A stretch of 22,157 bases of DNA from JBCBZH01 sp039815415 (GTDB lineage Bacteria; Bacteroidota; Rhodothermia; Rhodothermales; Rubricoccaceae). The stretch lies in assembly GCA_039815415.1 (NCBI GenBank), contig JBCBZH010000036.1:1-22157 (forward strand), read 5' to 3'. The position numbers were made by a program, and so were the translations under genes. The notes beneath the pieces are model-generated. The model was not told the DNA's origin and did not search any database. It worked only from the letters and a program-made list of their open reading frames with translations. Positions 1 through 7,373 of the stretch are shown here, in pieces (the first letter of the stretch is position 1; every line of letters starts with the position of its first letter).

Positions 1-470
1 CGGCTGCGGTCGGGGTCATAGAGCGTAAGGACCGAGGCTTGCTCGAAGACACCCGACGCGCCTTGGCAGATGGGATGCTCCGGGTTGCCCTCCACCTTCG
101 TCGGGCGCCCCTCGTTGCTGCTGACCAACAGCGGCCGTCCCACGCCACCGAGCGGCATGGTGGTCGCATAGAAGTTGGCGAGGCCCGGGATCACATCGTT
201 CGGCTTCCGGACATACGCGAGGATGGTCTCCTCTGGGCGTCGGCAGCCGGAGAGGCCTGCCAGCGCGGTGGAGGCTCCCATCACCTTCAAGAAGGTGCGA
301 CGGCTGGCATGTCCATCTGCCGCCGAGGGGGGATCCATGAACTCGCCCGAGGGGGCGGCGACACCGTCACGGTGGGCTGCGCTGCGCCACGGCCGGGGGC
401 GGCCTTGCGCCGCCTGGGCGTCTTCGTCGGCCGCTTGTTCCGCGGCGCTCAGGACGTCAAGCTCAATCAT
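1..470 (-). CDS. actB: Alternative Complex III subunit B (molybdopterin oxidoreductase-like/FeS), N-terminal part
   Basis: The reading frame runs off the left edge; 156 codons of the N-terminus are visible. It opens MIELDVLSAAEQ and carries a twin-arginine motif (SRRTFLKVMG) about 50 residues in, followed by a short hydrophobic stretch and LSGC. Next come RRPEETILAYVRKP and NEGRPTKVEGNPEHP, the typical start of the molybdopterin-like domain of ActB. In the family this subunit is a fusion of a domain resembling molybdopterin oxidoreductases (without the cofactor) and an iron-sulfur domain, facing the periplasm in the quinol-oxidising Alternative Complex III. It lies 69 bp downstream of actA on the same strand, as in known act operons. 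The ATG at 470 has no clear Shine-Dalgarno sequence. Family membership is secure from sequence plus neighbour; the function is inferred from the family. Confidence 0.88.
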   Translation of the reverse strand, partial: MIELDVLSAAEQAADEDAQAAQGRPRPWRSAAHRDGVAAPSGEFMDPPSAADGHASRRTFLKVMGASTALAGLSGCRRPEETILAYVRKPNDVIPGLANFYATTMPLGGVGRPLLVSSNEGRPTKVEGNPEHPICQGASGVFEQASVLTLYDPDRS

Positions 471-539
471 TCGGGGTGAGGGAAGGGAAGATGCGTCTGG
501 GCGAGGAGCCCGAGCCCCTCACTTTGGCCTCATTGCCCT

Positions 540-1190
540 TTAGTAATGGCAGGCGGAGCAGTTCTGGGGTGGCTTGATGCCTTCGTTCTGGATGCGTTCC
601 AGATTGGCCTCGACATCCGCATCGGTCATCTCGTCGAGGTAGCCCATCGCGGTCACGAGGGCCGGATCTCGAAGGTGTTCCTCTGGAGCTCGATGACATT
701 CCAAACACCATCCCATGGAAAGCGGCTGGACAACGGAGACAACCTCCATTTTGTCCACGCGGCCGTGACAGCTTTCACACCCGACGCCCACATTGACGTG
801 TGCGGAGTGGCTGAACTGGGCGTAGTCCGGGAGGTGATGCACCTTCACCCACTCTACCGGCTCGCCCGTGGCCCAGCTCTCACGAACGGGCAGCAGCTTA
901 GGCGAGTCTGTGGCGATCTGCCCGTGGCAGTTCATGCACGTCTGCGTGGACGGCACGTTGGCGTGCGGGCTCTGCTCAACGTGGTTGTGGCAGTAGCGAC
1001 AATCCATCCCGAGTTGTCCAGCGTGGAACTCGTGGCTGTACGGAACCGGCTGGGTCGGCGCATAGCCGACCTCATAGAACTTCGGCGACAGGTAGTACCA
1101 CCCCGCCAAAACGACCACCAAGCCGACGAGCGCGACGCCGAGAAGGGAAAGGACCGGAAGCGCGTTGACGCTGCGCGGGAACAACTGCAT
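540..1190 (-). CDS. actA: Alternative Complex III pentaheme cytochrome c subunit ActA
   Basis: The protein is 216 residues. One N-terminal hydrophobic helix (about residues 11-33) works as an uncleaved anchor or signal, and a periplasmic domain follows with five CxxCH heme sites at residues 64-68, 85-89, 138-142, 162-166 and 211-215. Five hemes, this spacing and a following Tat-exported molybdopterin-like gene match ActA, the multiheme cytochrome of Alternative Complex III, which oxidises menaquinol and passes electrons to cytochrome c or an adjacent oxidase. The last heme motif ends one residue before the TAA stop, so the C-terminus is very short. It appears to be the first act gene: a 271-bp gap separates it from the upstream MATE gene. 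Promoter-like boxes read on the minus strand as TACCTTCG (1239-1232) and TATCTTCG (1270-1263). Confidence 0.93.
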   Translation of the reverse strand: MQLFPRSVNALPVLSLLGVALVGLVVVLAGWYYLSPKFYEVGYAPTQPVPYSHEFHAGQLGMDCRYCHNHVEQSPHANVPSTQTCMNCHGQIATDSPKLLPVRESWATGEPVEWVKVHHLPDYAQFSHSAHVNVGVGCESCHGRVDKMEVVSVVQPLSMGWCLECHRAPEEHLRDPALVTAMGYLDEMTDADVEANLERIQNEGIKPPQNCSACHY

Positions 1191-1461
1191 AGGTGCAGAA
1201 AAAAGGTCCGTGGGGACACAGAGAGGCGCGTCGAAGGTAGAGCGCCTACTCCTGGGGTCCGACGAAGATAGATCGAAACGACGAACCGTGAGGCCACTTC
1301 AAGGCCGCTGCCCGTGAGGCCTCGACTTCCTGTTCTGCCTCGAGCTGGCGAGACACGCCTGGCGCCCTGACGTGTCGTTCTGCTAGGTGCCTGACGTCAG
1401 CACGTTTAGCGCATCGAGCGGATGAGGCATCGTCGCCTCCAGCTGCCCTTCCTCCCCGTGG
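1191..1461. other. Intergenic region upstream of actA
   Basis: The 271 bp hold no convincing gene. On the minus strand two boxes, TATCTTCG (1270-1263) and TACCTTCG (1239-1232), resemble the Bacteroidota -7 element TAnnTTTG with one change and lie 42-73 bp before the actA start; a matching -33 TTTG is not clear. One exact copy of the window-wide 10-mer is at 1341-1350. I see no strong terminator for the MATE gene. Confidence 0.5.
1341..1350 (-). repeat. Copy of iterated 10-mer CGCCAGCTCG (minus orientation)
   Basis: The plus strand reads CCTCGAGCTGGCGAG, matching the extended consensus tCGCCAGCTCGag exactly on the minus strand. It lies between the MATE gene and actA. Confidence 0.85.
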
Positions 1462-2847
1462 TCAATCCGCGGGCGTGGATGTTGTCGGGCCATCGGAATC
1501 TGAGCCCCGTGCCGATGTCAATCGCCAAAATCGGGCACTGAGCAGAACGGCCGCTGCCGCCAGCCCGAGCGTCAGCCCCCACCACAATCCGGGCGGACCA
1601 CCGCCCCCGACGAGCCCGAGGCCGGCCCCCAGACTCAGGCCCAGGCCCCAGTACGAAACAGCGCCGATCCACATGGGAACGCGGGTGTCCTTGAGGCCTC
1701 GAAGCGCACCTGCAGCCGACGCCTGGATGCCATCCACGAGCTGAAACACCGCTGCTACTCCGAGCAACGTCACCGCCAGCTCGGCCACAGCCGGGTCGGG
1801 CTGGGGACCGGCGTAGAGCCACACCACCCATTCGGGCCGCAGCCAGAACAAGAGCGCCGAGCAGGCCATGAAGCTTGCCCCGAGCCCGACGGCAGTCCAT
1901 CCCGCCCGCGCCGCGCCCGTGAGGTCTCCGCCTCCGGCCGCTTGTCCCACCTGAACTCCGCCAGCCATTCCGATCCCGAGCGGCACCATAAAGGTCACAC
2001 TCGCTGCATTCAGCGCGACCTGATGTGCGGCCAGAGCAGTCTCCCCGAACTGCCCCATGACTAGAGTCGCTGCCGTAAATAGGCCCGCTTCCAACCCGAA
2101 GCCGATGCCGATCGGCCACCCCAGCAGAAACAGGGCTTTTAGCATCTCCGGGTCGGGCCGACGGAGGCCGGCAAAGATGCGGTAGCCTCGGAGACGCGCA
2201 GAGAACCGAACGTGGAGTCCCAGTGTCTTGAACATGACGAGCATGACCAGTGCCGAACTCCACCCTGTCCCTTCAAGCCCCAGGGCAGGGAATCCCCAGC
2301 GCCCGAACATGAACGCCGTGTTTCCGAGCACATTGACCCCCACTCCCAGGAGAGTCACGGCCAGAATCGGTCGGGGACGTGCGACCCCTTCGCACAGTCC
2401 TCTCAGGGCCGTGAACCACAGGTTGGGCACAAAGCCCCACCGGATCGCACGAAGGTAGCGCGCGGCCAGAGCCGCCACCTCTGGATCCTGCCCGGTCCAG
2501 AGCAGCAGCGGTTCGGCGTATCCCAACAGGATCACGAAGGGGATCCCGAGAAAGGTCGCCAGCCAGAGCCCTTGGCGCGTCGCCCGTCCCACCGTGGCCT
2601 CGTCTCCCGCGCCGACGGCCTGAGACACGGTAGGGGTCACGCTGAGGATGACGCCCACGCACACCAGTGCGAGCGTGAAGAACACCGTTGAGCCCAGCAC
2701 AGCTGCAGCAAGGGCCTCCGTCCCCAAACGGCCCACCATCACCACGTCGATGAAGCTCATCGCCATCTGGGACAGCTGGACAAGAACCAGCGGGATGGCG
2801 AGAACGAGTGTCGCACGGACCTCGCCTCGAACCCAATGCTGCGACAC
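1462..2847 (-). CDS. MATE family efflux transporter (NorM-like)
   Basis: The 461-residue, strongly hydrophobic protein has about 12 predicted membrane segments, the usual MATE length. The N-terminal half contains FIDVVMVGRLGTEALAA (about residues 32-48) and the C-terminal half a related MGQFGETALAAHQVALN, the internal duplication expected of MATE proteins. The family exports drugs and other organic cations in exchange for Na+ or H+ across the cytoplasmic membrane; the substrate cannot be told from sequence. The start is GTG at 2847, supported by GAGGT six bases upstream, one of few good Shine-Dalgarno matches here. The C-terminal tail (TSARGSDSDGPTTSTPAD) is hydrophilic. An exact copy of the iterated 10-mer lies inside the gene at 1774-1783, read as AELAV. 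It is divergent from the histidine kinase gene. Confidence 0.9.
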   Translation of the reverse strand: MSQHWVRGEVRATLVLAIPLVLVQLSQMAMSFIDVVMVGRLGTEALAAAVLGSTVFFTLALVCVGVILSVTPTVSQAVGAGDEATVGRATRQGLWLATFLGIPFVILLGYAEPLLLWTGQDPEVAALAARYLRAIRWGFVPNLWFTALRGLCEGVARPRPILAVTLLGVGVNVLGNTAFMFGRWGFPALGLEGTGWSSALVMLVMFKTLGLHVRFSARLRGYRIFAGLRRPDPEMLKALFLLGWPIGIGFGLEAGLFTAATLVMGQFGETALAAHQVALNAASVTFMVPLGIGMAGGVQVGQAAGGGDLTGAARAGWTAVGLGASFMACSALLFWLRPEWVVWLYAGPQPDPAVAELAVTLLGVAAVFQLVDGIQASAAGALRGLKDTRVPMWIGAVSYWGLGLSLGAGLGLVGGGGPPGLWWGLTLGLAAAAVLLSARFWRLTSARGSDSDGPTTSTPAD

Positions 2848-2926
2848 GAAGCGACCTCGATCAACCAGGAAGGAATGGAAGCTACATGCGAAGCTCGTTG
2901 GGAGGGACAGGCCCCTGCCGACGTCT

Positions 2927-2936
2927 CGCCAGCTCG
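2927..2936 (+). repeat. Copy of iterated 10-mer CGCCAGCTCG
   Basis: It reads TCGCCAGCTCGAG, the full extended consensus, in the divergent MATE/histidine kinase region about 80 bp upstream of the MATE start. Confidence 0.85.
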
Positions 2937-3028
2937 AGAGGGAGTTCCGAGCACGTGGCTTCCCACGGGTGAGGCCCGGTAGCTGAAAGGGCCCCGCCCC
3001 CTCAAACGTCTTTGGAATACCCGAGGGA

Positions 3029-3036
3029 TAGCTTTG
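3029..3036 (+). promoter_or_regulatory. Possible Bacteroidota-type -7 box TAGCTTTG
   Basis: The sequence matches TAnnTTTG in all fixed positions. The nearest upstream TTTG (3011-3014) is only 14 bp away, shorter than the usual 19-bp spacing, so the -33 part is weak. It would serve the histidine kinase with a leader of roughly 140 nt. Confidence 0.35.
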
Positions 3037-3181
3037 CTTTTCCCCCCGGGCGCCTATCGACCTCTCCCTAAATCCCCTCTCGTCACTATCCTAGCAACGT
3101 GGCCCTTCTGAACACCTGTTTATCGGGTTGTGACGGGCCTGCCTCTCTTCCGCCTTCTGCCTCGCAGACCCGGCGCTGCTT

Positions 3182-4885
3182 ATGCCTTCCGTCCCATCTG
3201 ACTCTGTCCGTGCCTATCGCACTGTTGGCCTCTTTATCGTCGCCGCGTTGATCACCTTTGTGGTGCTCTTCCGTCTCGGCGCGACCGACAGCATGGACGT
3301 TCTGGTAGGGCTCTGCATGGTCGGAGCCGGTGCAGCCGCTCTCGTGACGGCCACGTTTGTCGGCCCTGCCGCGCACCGGCACCTCCGAACGGGAACCTAT
3401 CTGCTGTTCCTGCTCACCATCGGGGTGGTGTCTTGGCTCGCCTATCGGAATGCGTTTGACATCCCCTATGCCGTCGGGCTGGTGTTTATGGTCTCGGCCC
3501 TCGGCCTTGGCGGCGGGGTCTCAAGCACAACCGTGCGGTGGATTGGGACCTGCATCGGGCTGGCGGTCGCGCTGCCGCTTCTCGGCCTTGCACTCACGGC
3601 AGAGCCTCTGGTAGACCCCTGGGCGTATGGAGCCATCCTCCTCGCCAACGGCGCCGCCGTCTTCCTGATCGTTCGCAATCGCATCCAGGTCCGCGCCCGG
3701 CTGGAAACTGAACGCCAACAGTATCAGAGCGTGTTCGATCGCGCGGCCGAAGGGATCTATCTGGCAGATGTTGAAACCCTTCGCGTCCTGGACGCCAACC
3801 CAGCCTACCTGGCCCTCACGGGCCGCACCCTGGACGATATCCGCACACTGCGTGTGCCTGATTTCGTGGTTCTTGACCCTGCTGGTCCGTCTGTAGAAGA
3901 GGTGGCGCGGTCTGTGGCACAGCCTGGGTCCACATTCGCAGGGTCTCACCTCCACCGAACCGCCGATGGCCGCCTCATTGATGTGGACGTCAGCGTGTCA
4001 TCGCTCATGCATTCGGGGCGCCCGACGTTCTCTGTGATCGTCCGTGATGCGACTGCACGACGCGAGACCGAGCGACGCCAAGAAGAGGCACGCGAGCGCG
4101 CAGAGCAGGTGCTCCACTTCAAATCGGCTCTGCTCTCGAACATCAGTCACGAGGTTCGAACACCGCTCACAGGCATCCTCGGATACGCTGAGCTTCTGCG
4201 TCACGAGCTGGAGGGCGAGCCGCTCTCCTACACAGAGGCCATCATGGAAAGCGCCCAGCGCCTTCATGAGACTCTCGAGTCTCTCCTCAGCTTGGCCGAG
4301 GCGGAGAGTGGCATCACGGTGGAACTGACGCCCGTTGAACTGGCATCCACCCTCTCTCCTCTGGTGGACACCTTCACGCGCAAAGCGGCGGCCAAAGGCC
4401 TCGAGCTGACGATGACCACGCCAGACGCTCCGATTCGCGTCCTTGCGGACCGCCGCGCCCTCCCCCATGCCGTCCGTCACCTGCTTGGCAACGCCATCAA
4501 GTTCACGGAGAGTGGCTCGGTTCAGATCGAACTGGAAGCCGACGACAGCCACGCCAGGGTTCGCGTGCGGGACACCGGAGTTGGGATCTCCGAAGCGTTC
4601 CGTCCGCATCTGTTCGAGGCGTTTCAGCAGGCCTCCGTCGGACTCAAGCGAACGCATCAGGGTGCAGGGCTGGGCCTGACGCTTGCCAAGCGATTGGTCG
4701 ACTCCATGCAGGGCACCATCGAGGTGGAGAGCGACGAGGGCGTCGGGAGCACGTTTACGATTCGATTGCCTCTCGCCCTCCCCGAGGGCTCTGGCATCGG
4801 CCATCACCAGCGCGACCTGCCCTGGCCGGATTCAAGCCCCCGAACACCAACAGACGTGTCGAAGCCCTCCTCGCACACCTCATAG
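3182..4885 (+). CDS. Membrane PAS-domain sensor histidine kinase
   Basis: The 567-residue protein has an N-terminal membrane module of about six hydrophobic helices (residues 14-165). A PAS domain follows (about 178-292, QSVFDRAAEGIYLAD...VIVRDATARRETE), then a short coiled coil and a HisKA domain with H-box SNISHEVRTPL (phospho-acceptor H323). The HATPase domain has N-box HLLGNAIKFTESG (N437), G1 DTGVGI (464-469) and G2 GAGLGLTLAKRL (494-505). All catalytic motifs are intact, so an active kinase is expected; no receiver domain is attached and no response regulator lies in the window, making it an orphan here. The signal is unknown. The polar tail after residue 533 is rich in S, T and P. No Shine-Dalgarno precedes the ATG. 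Confidence 0.93.
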   Translation: MPSVPSDSVRAYRTVGLFIVAALITFVVLFRLGATDSMDVLVGLCMVGAGAAALVTATFVGPAAHRHLRTGTYLLFLLTIGVVSWLAYRNAFDIPYAVGLVFMVSALGLGGGVSSTTVRWIGTCIGLAVALPLLGLALTAEPLVDPWAYGAILLANGAAVFLIVRNRIQVRARLETERQQYQSVFDRAAEGIYLADVETLRVLDANPAYLALTGRTLDDIRTLRVPDFVVLDPAGPSVEEVARSVAQPGSTFAGSHLHRTADGRLIDVDVSVSSLMHSGRPTFSVIVRDATARRETERRQEEARERAEQVLHFKSALLSNISHEVRTPLTGILGYAELLRHELEGEPLSYTEAIMESAQRLHETLESLLSLAEAESGITVELTPVELASTLSPLVDTFTRKAAAKGLELTMTTPDAPIRVLADRRALPHAVRHLLGNAIKFTESGSVQIELEADDSHARVRVRDTGVGISEAFRPHLFEAFQQASVGLKRTHQGAGLGLTLAKRLVDSMQGTIEVESDEGVGSTFTIRLPLALPEGSGIGHHQRDLPWPDSSPRTPTDVSKPSSHTS

Positions 4886-4910
4886 GGCCTCGTTCCGTTC
4901 GGGAGACGCC

Positions 4911-4918
4911 TATCTTCG
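4911..4918 (+). promoter_or_regulatory. Possible -7 box TATCTTCG just before the glycosyltransferase start
   Basis: TATCTTCG differs from TAnnTTTG at one position and ends 5 bp before the ATG at 4924. If used, the transcript would start at or next to the ATG, giving a leaderless message, consistent with no Shine-Dalgarno sequence here. The identical box occurs upstream of actA. A -33 element is not evident. Confidence 0.3.
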
Positions 4919-4923
4919 GCGCC

Positions 4924-7023
4924 ATGGCCCATCCGCCTGCCCCCACCAGCTCGACCTCGCGCGGCGCGTCCGAAACCGCGGTCGCGGTCGATGTCTCGGT
5001 CATCATCGTCACGTACAACGTGCGGGAGTTTCTGGCGCAGGCGCTGGACTCTGTGGCAGACGCCAGCCGCGGCCTGAGCGTGGAGACGTTCGTGGTGGAC
5101 AACGACTCGGCGGACGGATCCGCTGAGATGGTCCGAGCGCAGTACCCGGACGTTCACTTAATCGCGAACGAGGAAAACGTTGGCTTCGCGACGGCCAATA
5201 ACCAGGCCATCCGCCGCGCAGCTGGACGCTACCTGCTCATCCTCAACCCGGACACGCTTCTCCAGGAAGACACACTCCGCGAGTTGGTGGCTTACATGGA
5301 CGCCCACCCAGACACGGGCGCTACCGGGTGCCGCATCCTCAACCCGGATGGCACCTTCGCCCCGGAGAGCCGCCGGGCCTTCCCCACACCTGCGGTCGCG
5401 TTCTACCGCATCAGCGGGCTGGGCAAACTGTTTCCGAACAGCCCCCGATTCGGTCGCTACAACCTCACCTTCCTTCCGCGCGATGCGGACTGCGAGGTGG
5501 ATGCACTGAGCGGGTCCTGCATGATGGTGCGACGCAAGGCCGTATTGGGACAAACGGATACGGAGCCCGACGGACACATGTCCAGTCCTGAACAGCACCT
5601 CTCGTCCCCTCAGCCTGCAGGGCTTCTGGACGAGGACTTCTTCATGTATGGAGAGGACCTGGACTGGTGCTACCGGATCCAGCAAGCGGGCTGGCGGATC
5701 CGCTACACGCCGTCTACGCAGATCGTCCATTACAAAGGCGAGAGCACCAAGAAGGGAGACCTCCGCTACGTGATGCTCTTCTACGGAGCCATGTTGCGGT
5801 TTGTGGAGAAGCACCTGGCTCACCAGCCCGATGTGGGGTTCTTTGAGCGGATGGCCTCGCAAGCGCTCGCACTCGCGCTCCGGGCGGGCATCGTGGTGCG
5901 TGCGGGGTTTGCCGCTCTACGCCGACTCGGACGCCACATCTCCACTCCGCTTACCGATGGCGGGCTCGCATGGGGCGCGCTGGCGGCGGTTGCCACAGCG
6001 TGGTCGCTACGATGGGAAGGCACCTTCGAACCGACCTTCTATGGGATCGTCCTTCCGCTGTATGCGGTCGTGCTTGTCCTCAGCATGGGGCTTCTCGGCG
6101 GCTACAGGAGCGAACGGCGACCGCTCCGATCCGTCTGGCTGGGCGCTGGCCTCGCGTTCCTCGTTGTCTCCACGCTCTCGTTCTTTGCGCCAGCCATTGC
6201 GTTCAGCCGCGCGACGCTGCTGATCGGCTACGTGTTGGCAGCGCTGGTGCTCACGATCCGCCGTGTAGGGTCGCGCGCAACCGACGCCAGCCCGACGCGC
6301 ACGCTTGTGGTCGGCTCAGAAGAAGAGGCGCTCCGCCTTCAACGCCTACTGGGAGGCCACCTGCGCCCGGCTCTCGAGGTCGTCGGCTATGTGTCTGACA
6401 CCGCCAAACCGACTGGCGCCGTTCCTCACCTGGGACCGACCCGCCAGCTTCGGGACCTCGTCCGCCTGTGGGATGCGCAGGAGGTCGTCTTTGCTGCCGA
6501 CAGCCTCACCAACACGGCCATCCTCGACGGGATGCGGTCGCTGAGTGACCGCCCCATCCGCCTCAAGATCCTGGCTTCCGGGCGAGACCAGGTGATTGGC
6601 AAGGCGTCGGTGGAAGACCTGTCCGCCCCACTCCTGGATGCAGAGCGGGCCGTAGCCCCGCTTCGCTCTACGGCGTCTCGCCGCGCGCTGGAAATTCCTG
6701 TGGCGCTTGTGGTGCTTATGCTGAGCCCCATCCTCCGCCTTCTGGCCCGCCTCAGGTCGCCAGCTCATCGGAAGCACGTCGCGGCGTTCATCGCCCCGAT
6801 GCGCGACGTTCTGACTGGCCGCAAAGCGCTCGTCGGGTACCACGAGGACGACCCGCACCCGCCGGCAGCGTGGGGGCTCCATCCGGCTGCGGTCTCTGTA
6901 CTGGACACGCTCCCGACCCCGCCCACATCCATCGTGGAAGCGCATCGGGCGTACTGGTTCTACGCCCGCCACCAGTCGGCTTGGATGGATCTGGAGGTCA
7001 CCCTGAAGGCGCTCGTTCGGTGA
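4924..7023 (+). CDS. GT2 glycosyltransferase fused to a sugar-phosphotransferase-like membrane module
   Basis: The 699-residue protein has a GT2 (GT-A) domain at about 23-300: VSVIIVTYNVREFL, VVDNDSADGS (58-66), NPDT (108-111, metal-binding region), LSGSCMMVRR (195-204) and DEDFFMYGEDLDWCYR (236-251). About four membrane helices follow (348-445), then a Rossmann-like part (459-550, TRTLVVGSEEEALRLQRLL) like the CoA_binding_3 region of polyprenyl glycosylphosphotransferases. The C-terminus keeps end-of-family signatures (GRKALVGY 632-639, YARHQSAWMDLEVTLKAL 680-697), but I see no catalytic bacterial sugar-transferase core between them. It probably adds a sugar to a surface polysaccharide or lipid-linked glycan at the inner membrane. 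Residues 209-232 look like a low-complexity insertion. The TGA stop is the first three bases of a tandem repeat. Confidence 0.88.
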   Translation: MAHPPAPTSSTSRGASETAVAVDVSVIIVTYNVREFLAQALDSVADASRGLSVETFVVDNDSADGSAEMVRAQYPDVHLIANEENVGFATANNQAIRRAAGRYLLILNPDTLLQEDTLRELVAYMDAHPDTGATGCRILNPDGTFAPESRRAFPTPAVAFYRISGLGKLFPNSPRFGRYNLTFLPRDADCEVDALSGSCMMVRRKAVLGQTDTEPDGHMSSPEQHLSSPQPAGLLDEDFFMYGEDLDWCYRIQQAGWRIRYTPSTQIVHYKGESTKKGDLRYVMLFYGAMLRFVEKHLAHQPDVGFFERMASQALALALRAGIVVRAGFAALRRLGRHISTPLTDGGLAWGALAAVATAWSLRWEGTFEPTFYGIVLPLYAVVLVLSMGLLGGYRSERRPLRSVWLGAGLAFLVVSTLSFFAPAIAFSRATLLIGYVLAALVLTIRRVGSRATDASPTRTLVVGSEEEALRLQRLLGGHLRPALEVVGYVSDTAKPTGAVPHLGPTRQLRDLVRLWDAQEVVFAADSLTNTAILDGMRSLSDRPIRLKILASGRDQVIGKASVEDLSAPLLDAERAVAPLRSTASRRALEIPVALVVLMLSPILRLLARLRSPAHRKHVAAFIAPMRDVLTGRKALVGYHEDDPHPPAAWGLHPAAVSVLDTLPTPPTSIVEAHRAYWFYARHQSAWMDLEVTLKALVR

Positions 7024-7107
7024 GTCGGTGAGTCGGTGAGTCGGTGAGTCGGTGAGTCGGTGAGTCGGTGAGTCGGTGAGTCGGTGAGTCGGTGAGTCGG
7101 TGAGTCG
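7021..7107 (+). repeat. Octanucleotide tandem array, TGAGTCGG x 10.9
   Basis: Ten perfect units of TGAGTCGG run from 7021 to 7100 and a seventh-eighths unit follows to 7107. The first TGA is the stop codon of the glycosyltransferase gene, so changes in unit number leave the protein unchanged. The perfect identity of the units suggests recent expansion by slippage. It is too short-period and spacerless to be a CRISPR. Confidence 0.97.
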
Positions 7108-7183
7108 AAAGATGGATCGCCAGCTTGAGGCGTCAAGCCATGTCAGGACGAGTTGCTCACATCCGAGGCCGAGTTCTCCACGT

Positions 7184-7214
7184 CGCCAGCTCGACGGGTC
7201 ACCTCGAGCTGGCG
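7184..7214. terminator. Inverted pair of the iterated word, hairpin
   Basis: CGCCAGCTCGA (7184-7194) and TCGAGCTGGCG (7204-7214) are perfect reverse complements around a 9-nt loop, giving an 11-bp G+C-rich stem. It lies 160 bp downstream of the glycosyltransferase stop and before accA, so it may act as a terminator in either direction. There is no T-run. Confidence 0.5.
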
Positions 7215-7282
7215 GTCCGTTCTCTGTCCGGGTCGCTGGCCGGACGCGGAGCGCAGGGGCCACCCCTCGAGCTGACGAGCGA

Positions 7283-7322
7283 CCACGCCACCGACCTACC
7301 GACTCACAGACCTACCGAGTCA
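7283..7322 (-). repeat. Decayed inverted copy of the octanucleotide array
   Basis: Read on the minus strand, this splits into five 8-nt units: TGACTCGG, TAGGTCTG, TGAGTCGG, TAGGTCGG, TGGCGTGG. The middle unit is identical to the upstream array unit and the others keep its register. On the plus strand it appears as a direct repeat GACCTACCGA(C/G)TCA (7293-7306 and 7309-7322). Confidence 0.65.
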
Positions 7323-7373
7323 TGGTCTATGGTCCTGCCGTATCCTATCCCGCACCGCCGCCACTGAGTCCTC

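Larger units (their letters stand above)
2848..3181. other. Divergent intergenic region, MATE / histidine kinase
   Basis: The 334 bp hold no gene I can support. They contain one exact 10-mer copy (2927-2936), a box TAGCTTTG at 3029-3036 matching the Bacteroidota -7 consensus exactly in the kinase direction, and a C-rich run near 3041. About 145 bp would separate that promoter from the kinase start, leaving room for a long leader, in which no riboswitch fold was recognised. Confidence 0.5.
7024..7373. other. Structured intergenic region between the glycosyltransferase and accA
   Basis: The 350 bp hold no gene I can support. In order: the octanucleotide array (to 7107), a one-mismatch copy of the iterated word at 7118-7128, a perfect inverted pair of the word (7184-7214), a second one-mismatch copy (7265-7275, TCGAGCTGACG), and a decayed inverted copy of the octanucleotide array (7283-7322). 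TATCC-like boxes at 7340-7350 are weak promoter candidates for accA. Confidence 0.6.

Noticed and set aside
546..1271. 241-codon plus-strand frame opposite actA, and similar long antisense frames (for example 11228-12097, 18012-19043)
   Set aside because: They lie opposite genes with clear family motifs, show no domain signatures of their own and are expected in high-G+C DNA where stops are rare.
4128..4170. GGTTCGAA-like sequence suggestive of a tRNA T-loop
   Set aside because: It lies in the H-box region of the histidine kinase and no cloverleaf can be drawn around it.
7021..7107. CRISPR-like array
   Set aside because: Units are 8 bp, contiguous and have no spacers; this is a simple sequence repeat.
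6346..7263. Minus-strand 305-codon frame with an RLTDSPTH peptide repeat
   Set aside because: The peptide repeat is only the translation of the octanucleotide array (three units equal eight codons), and the rest is antisense to the glycosyltransferase.
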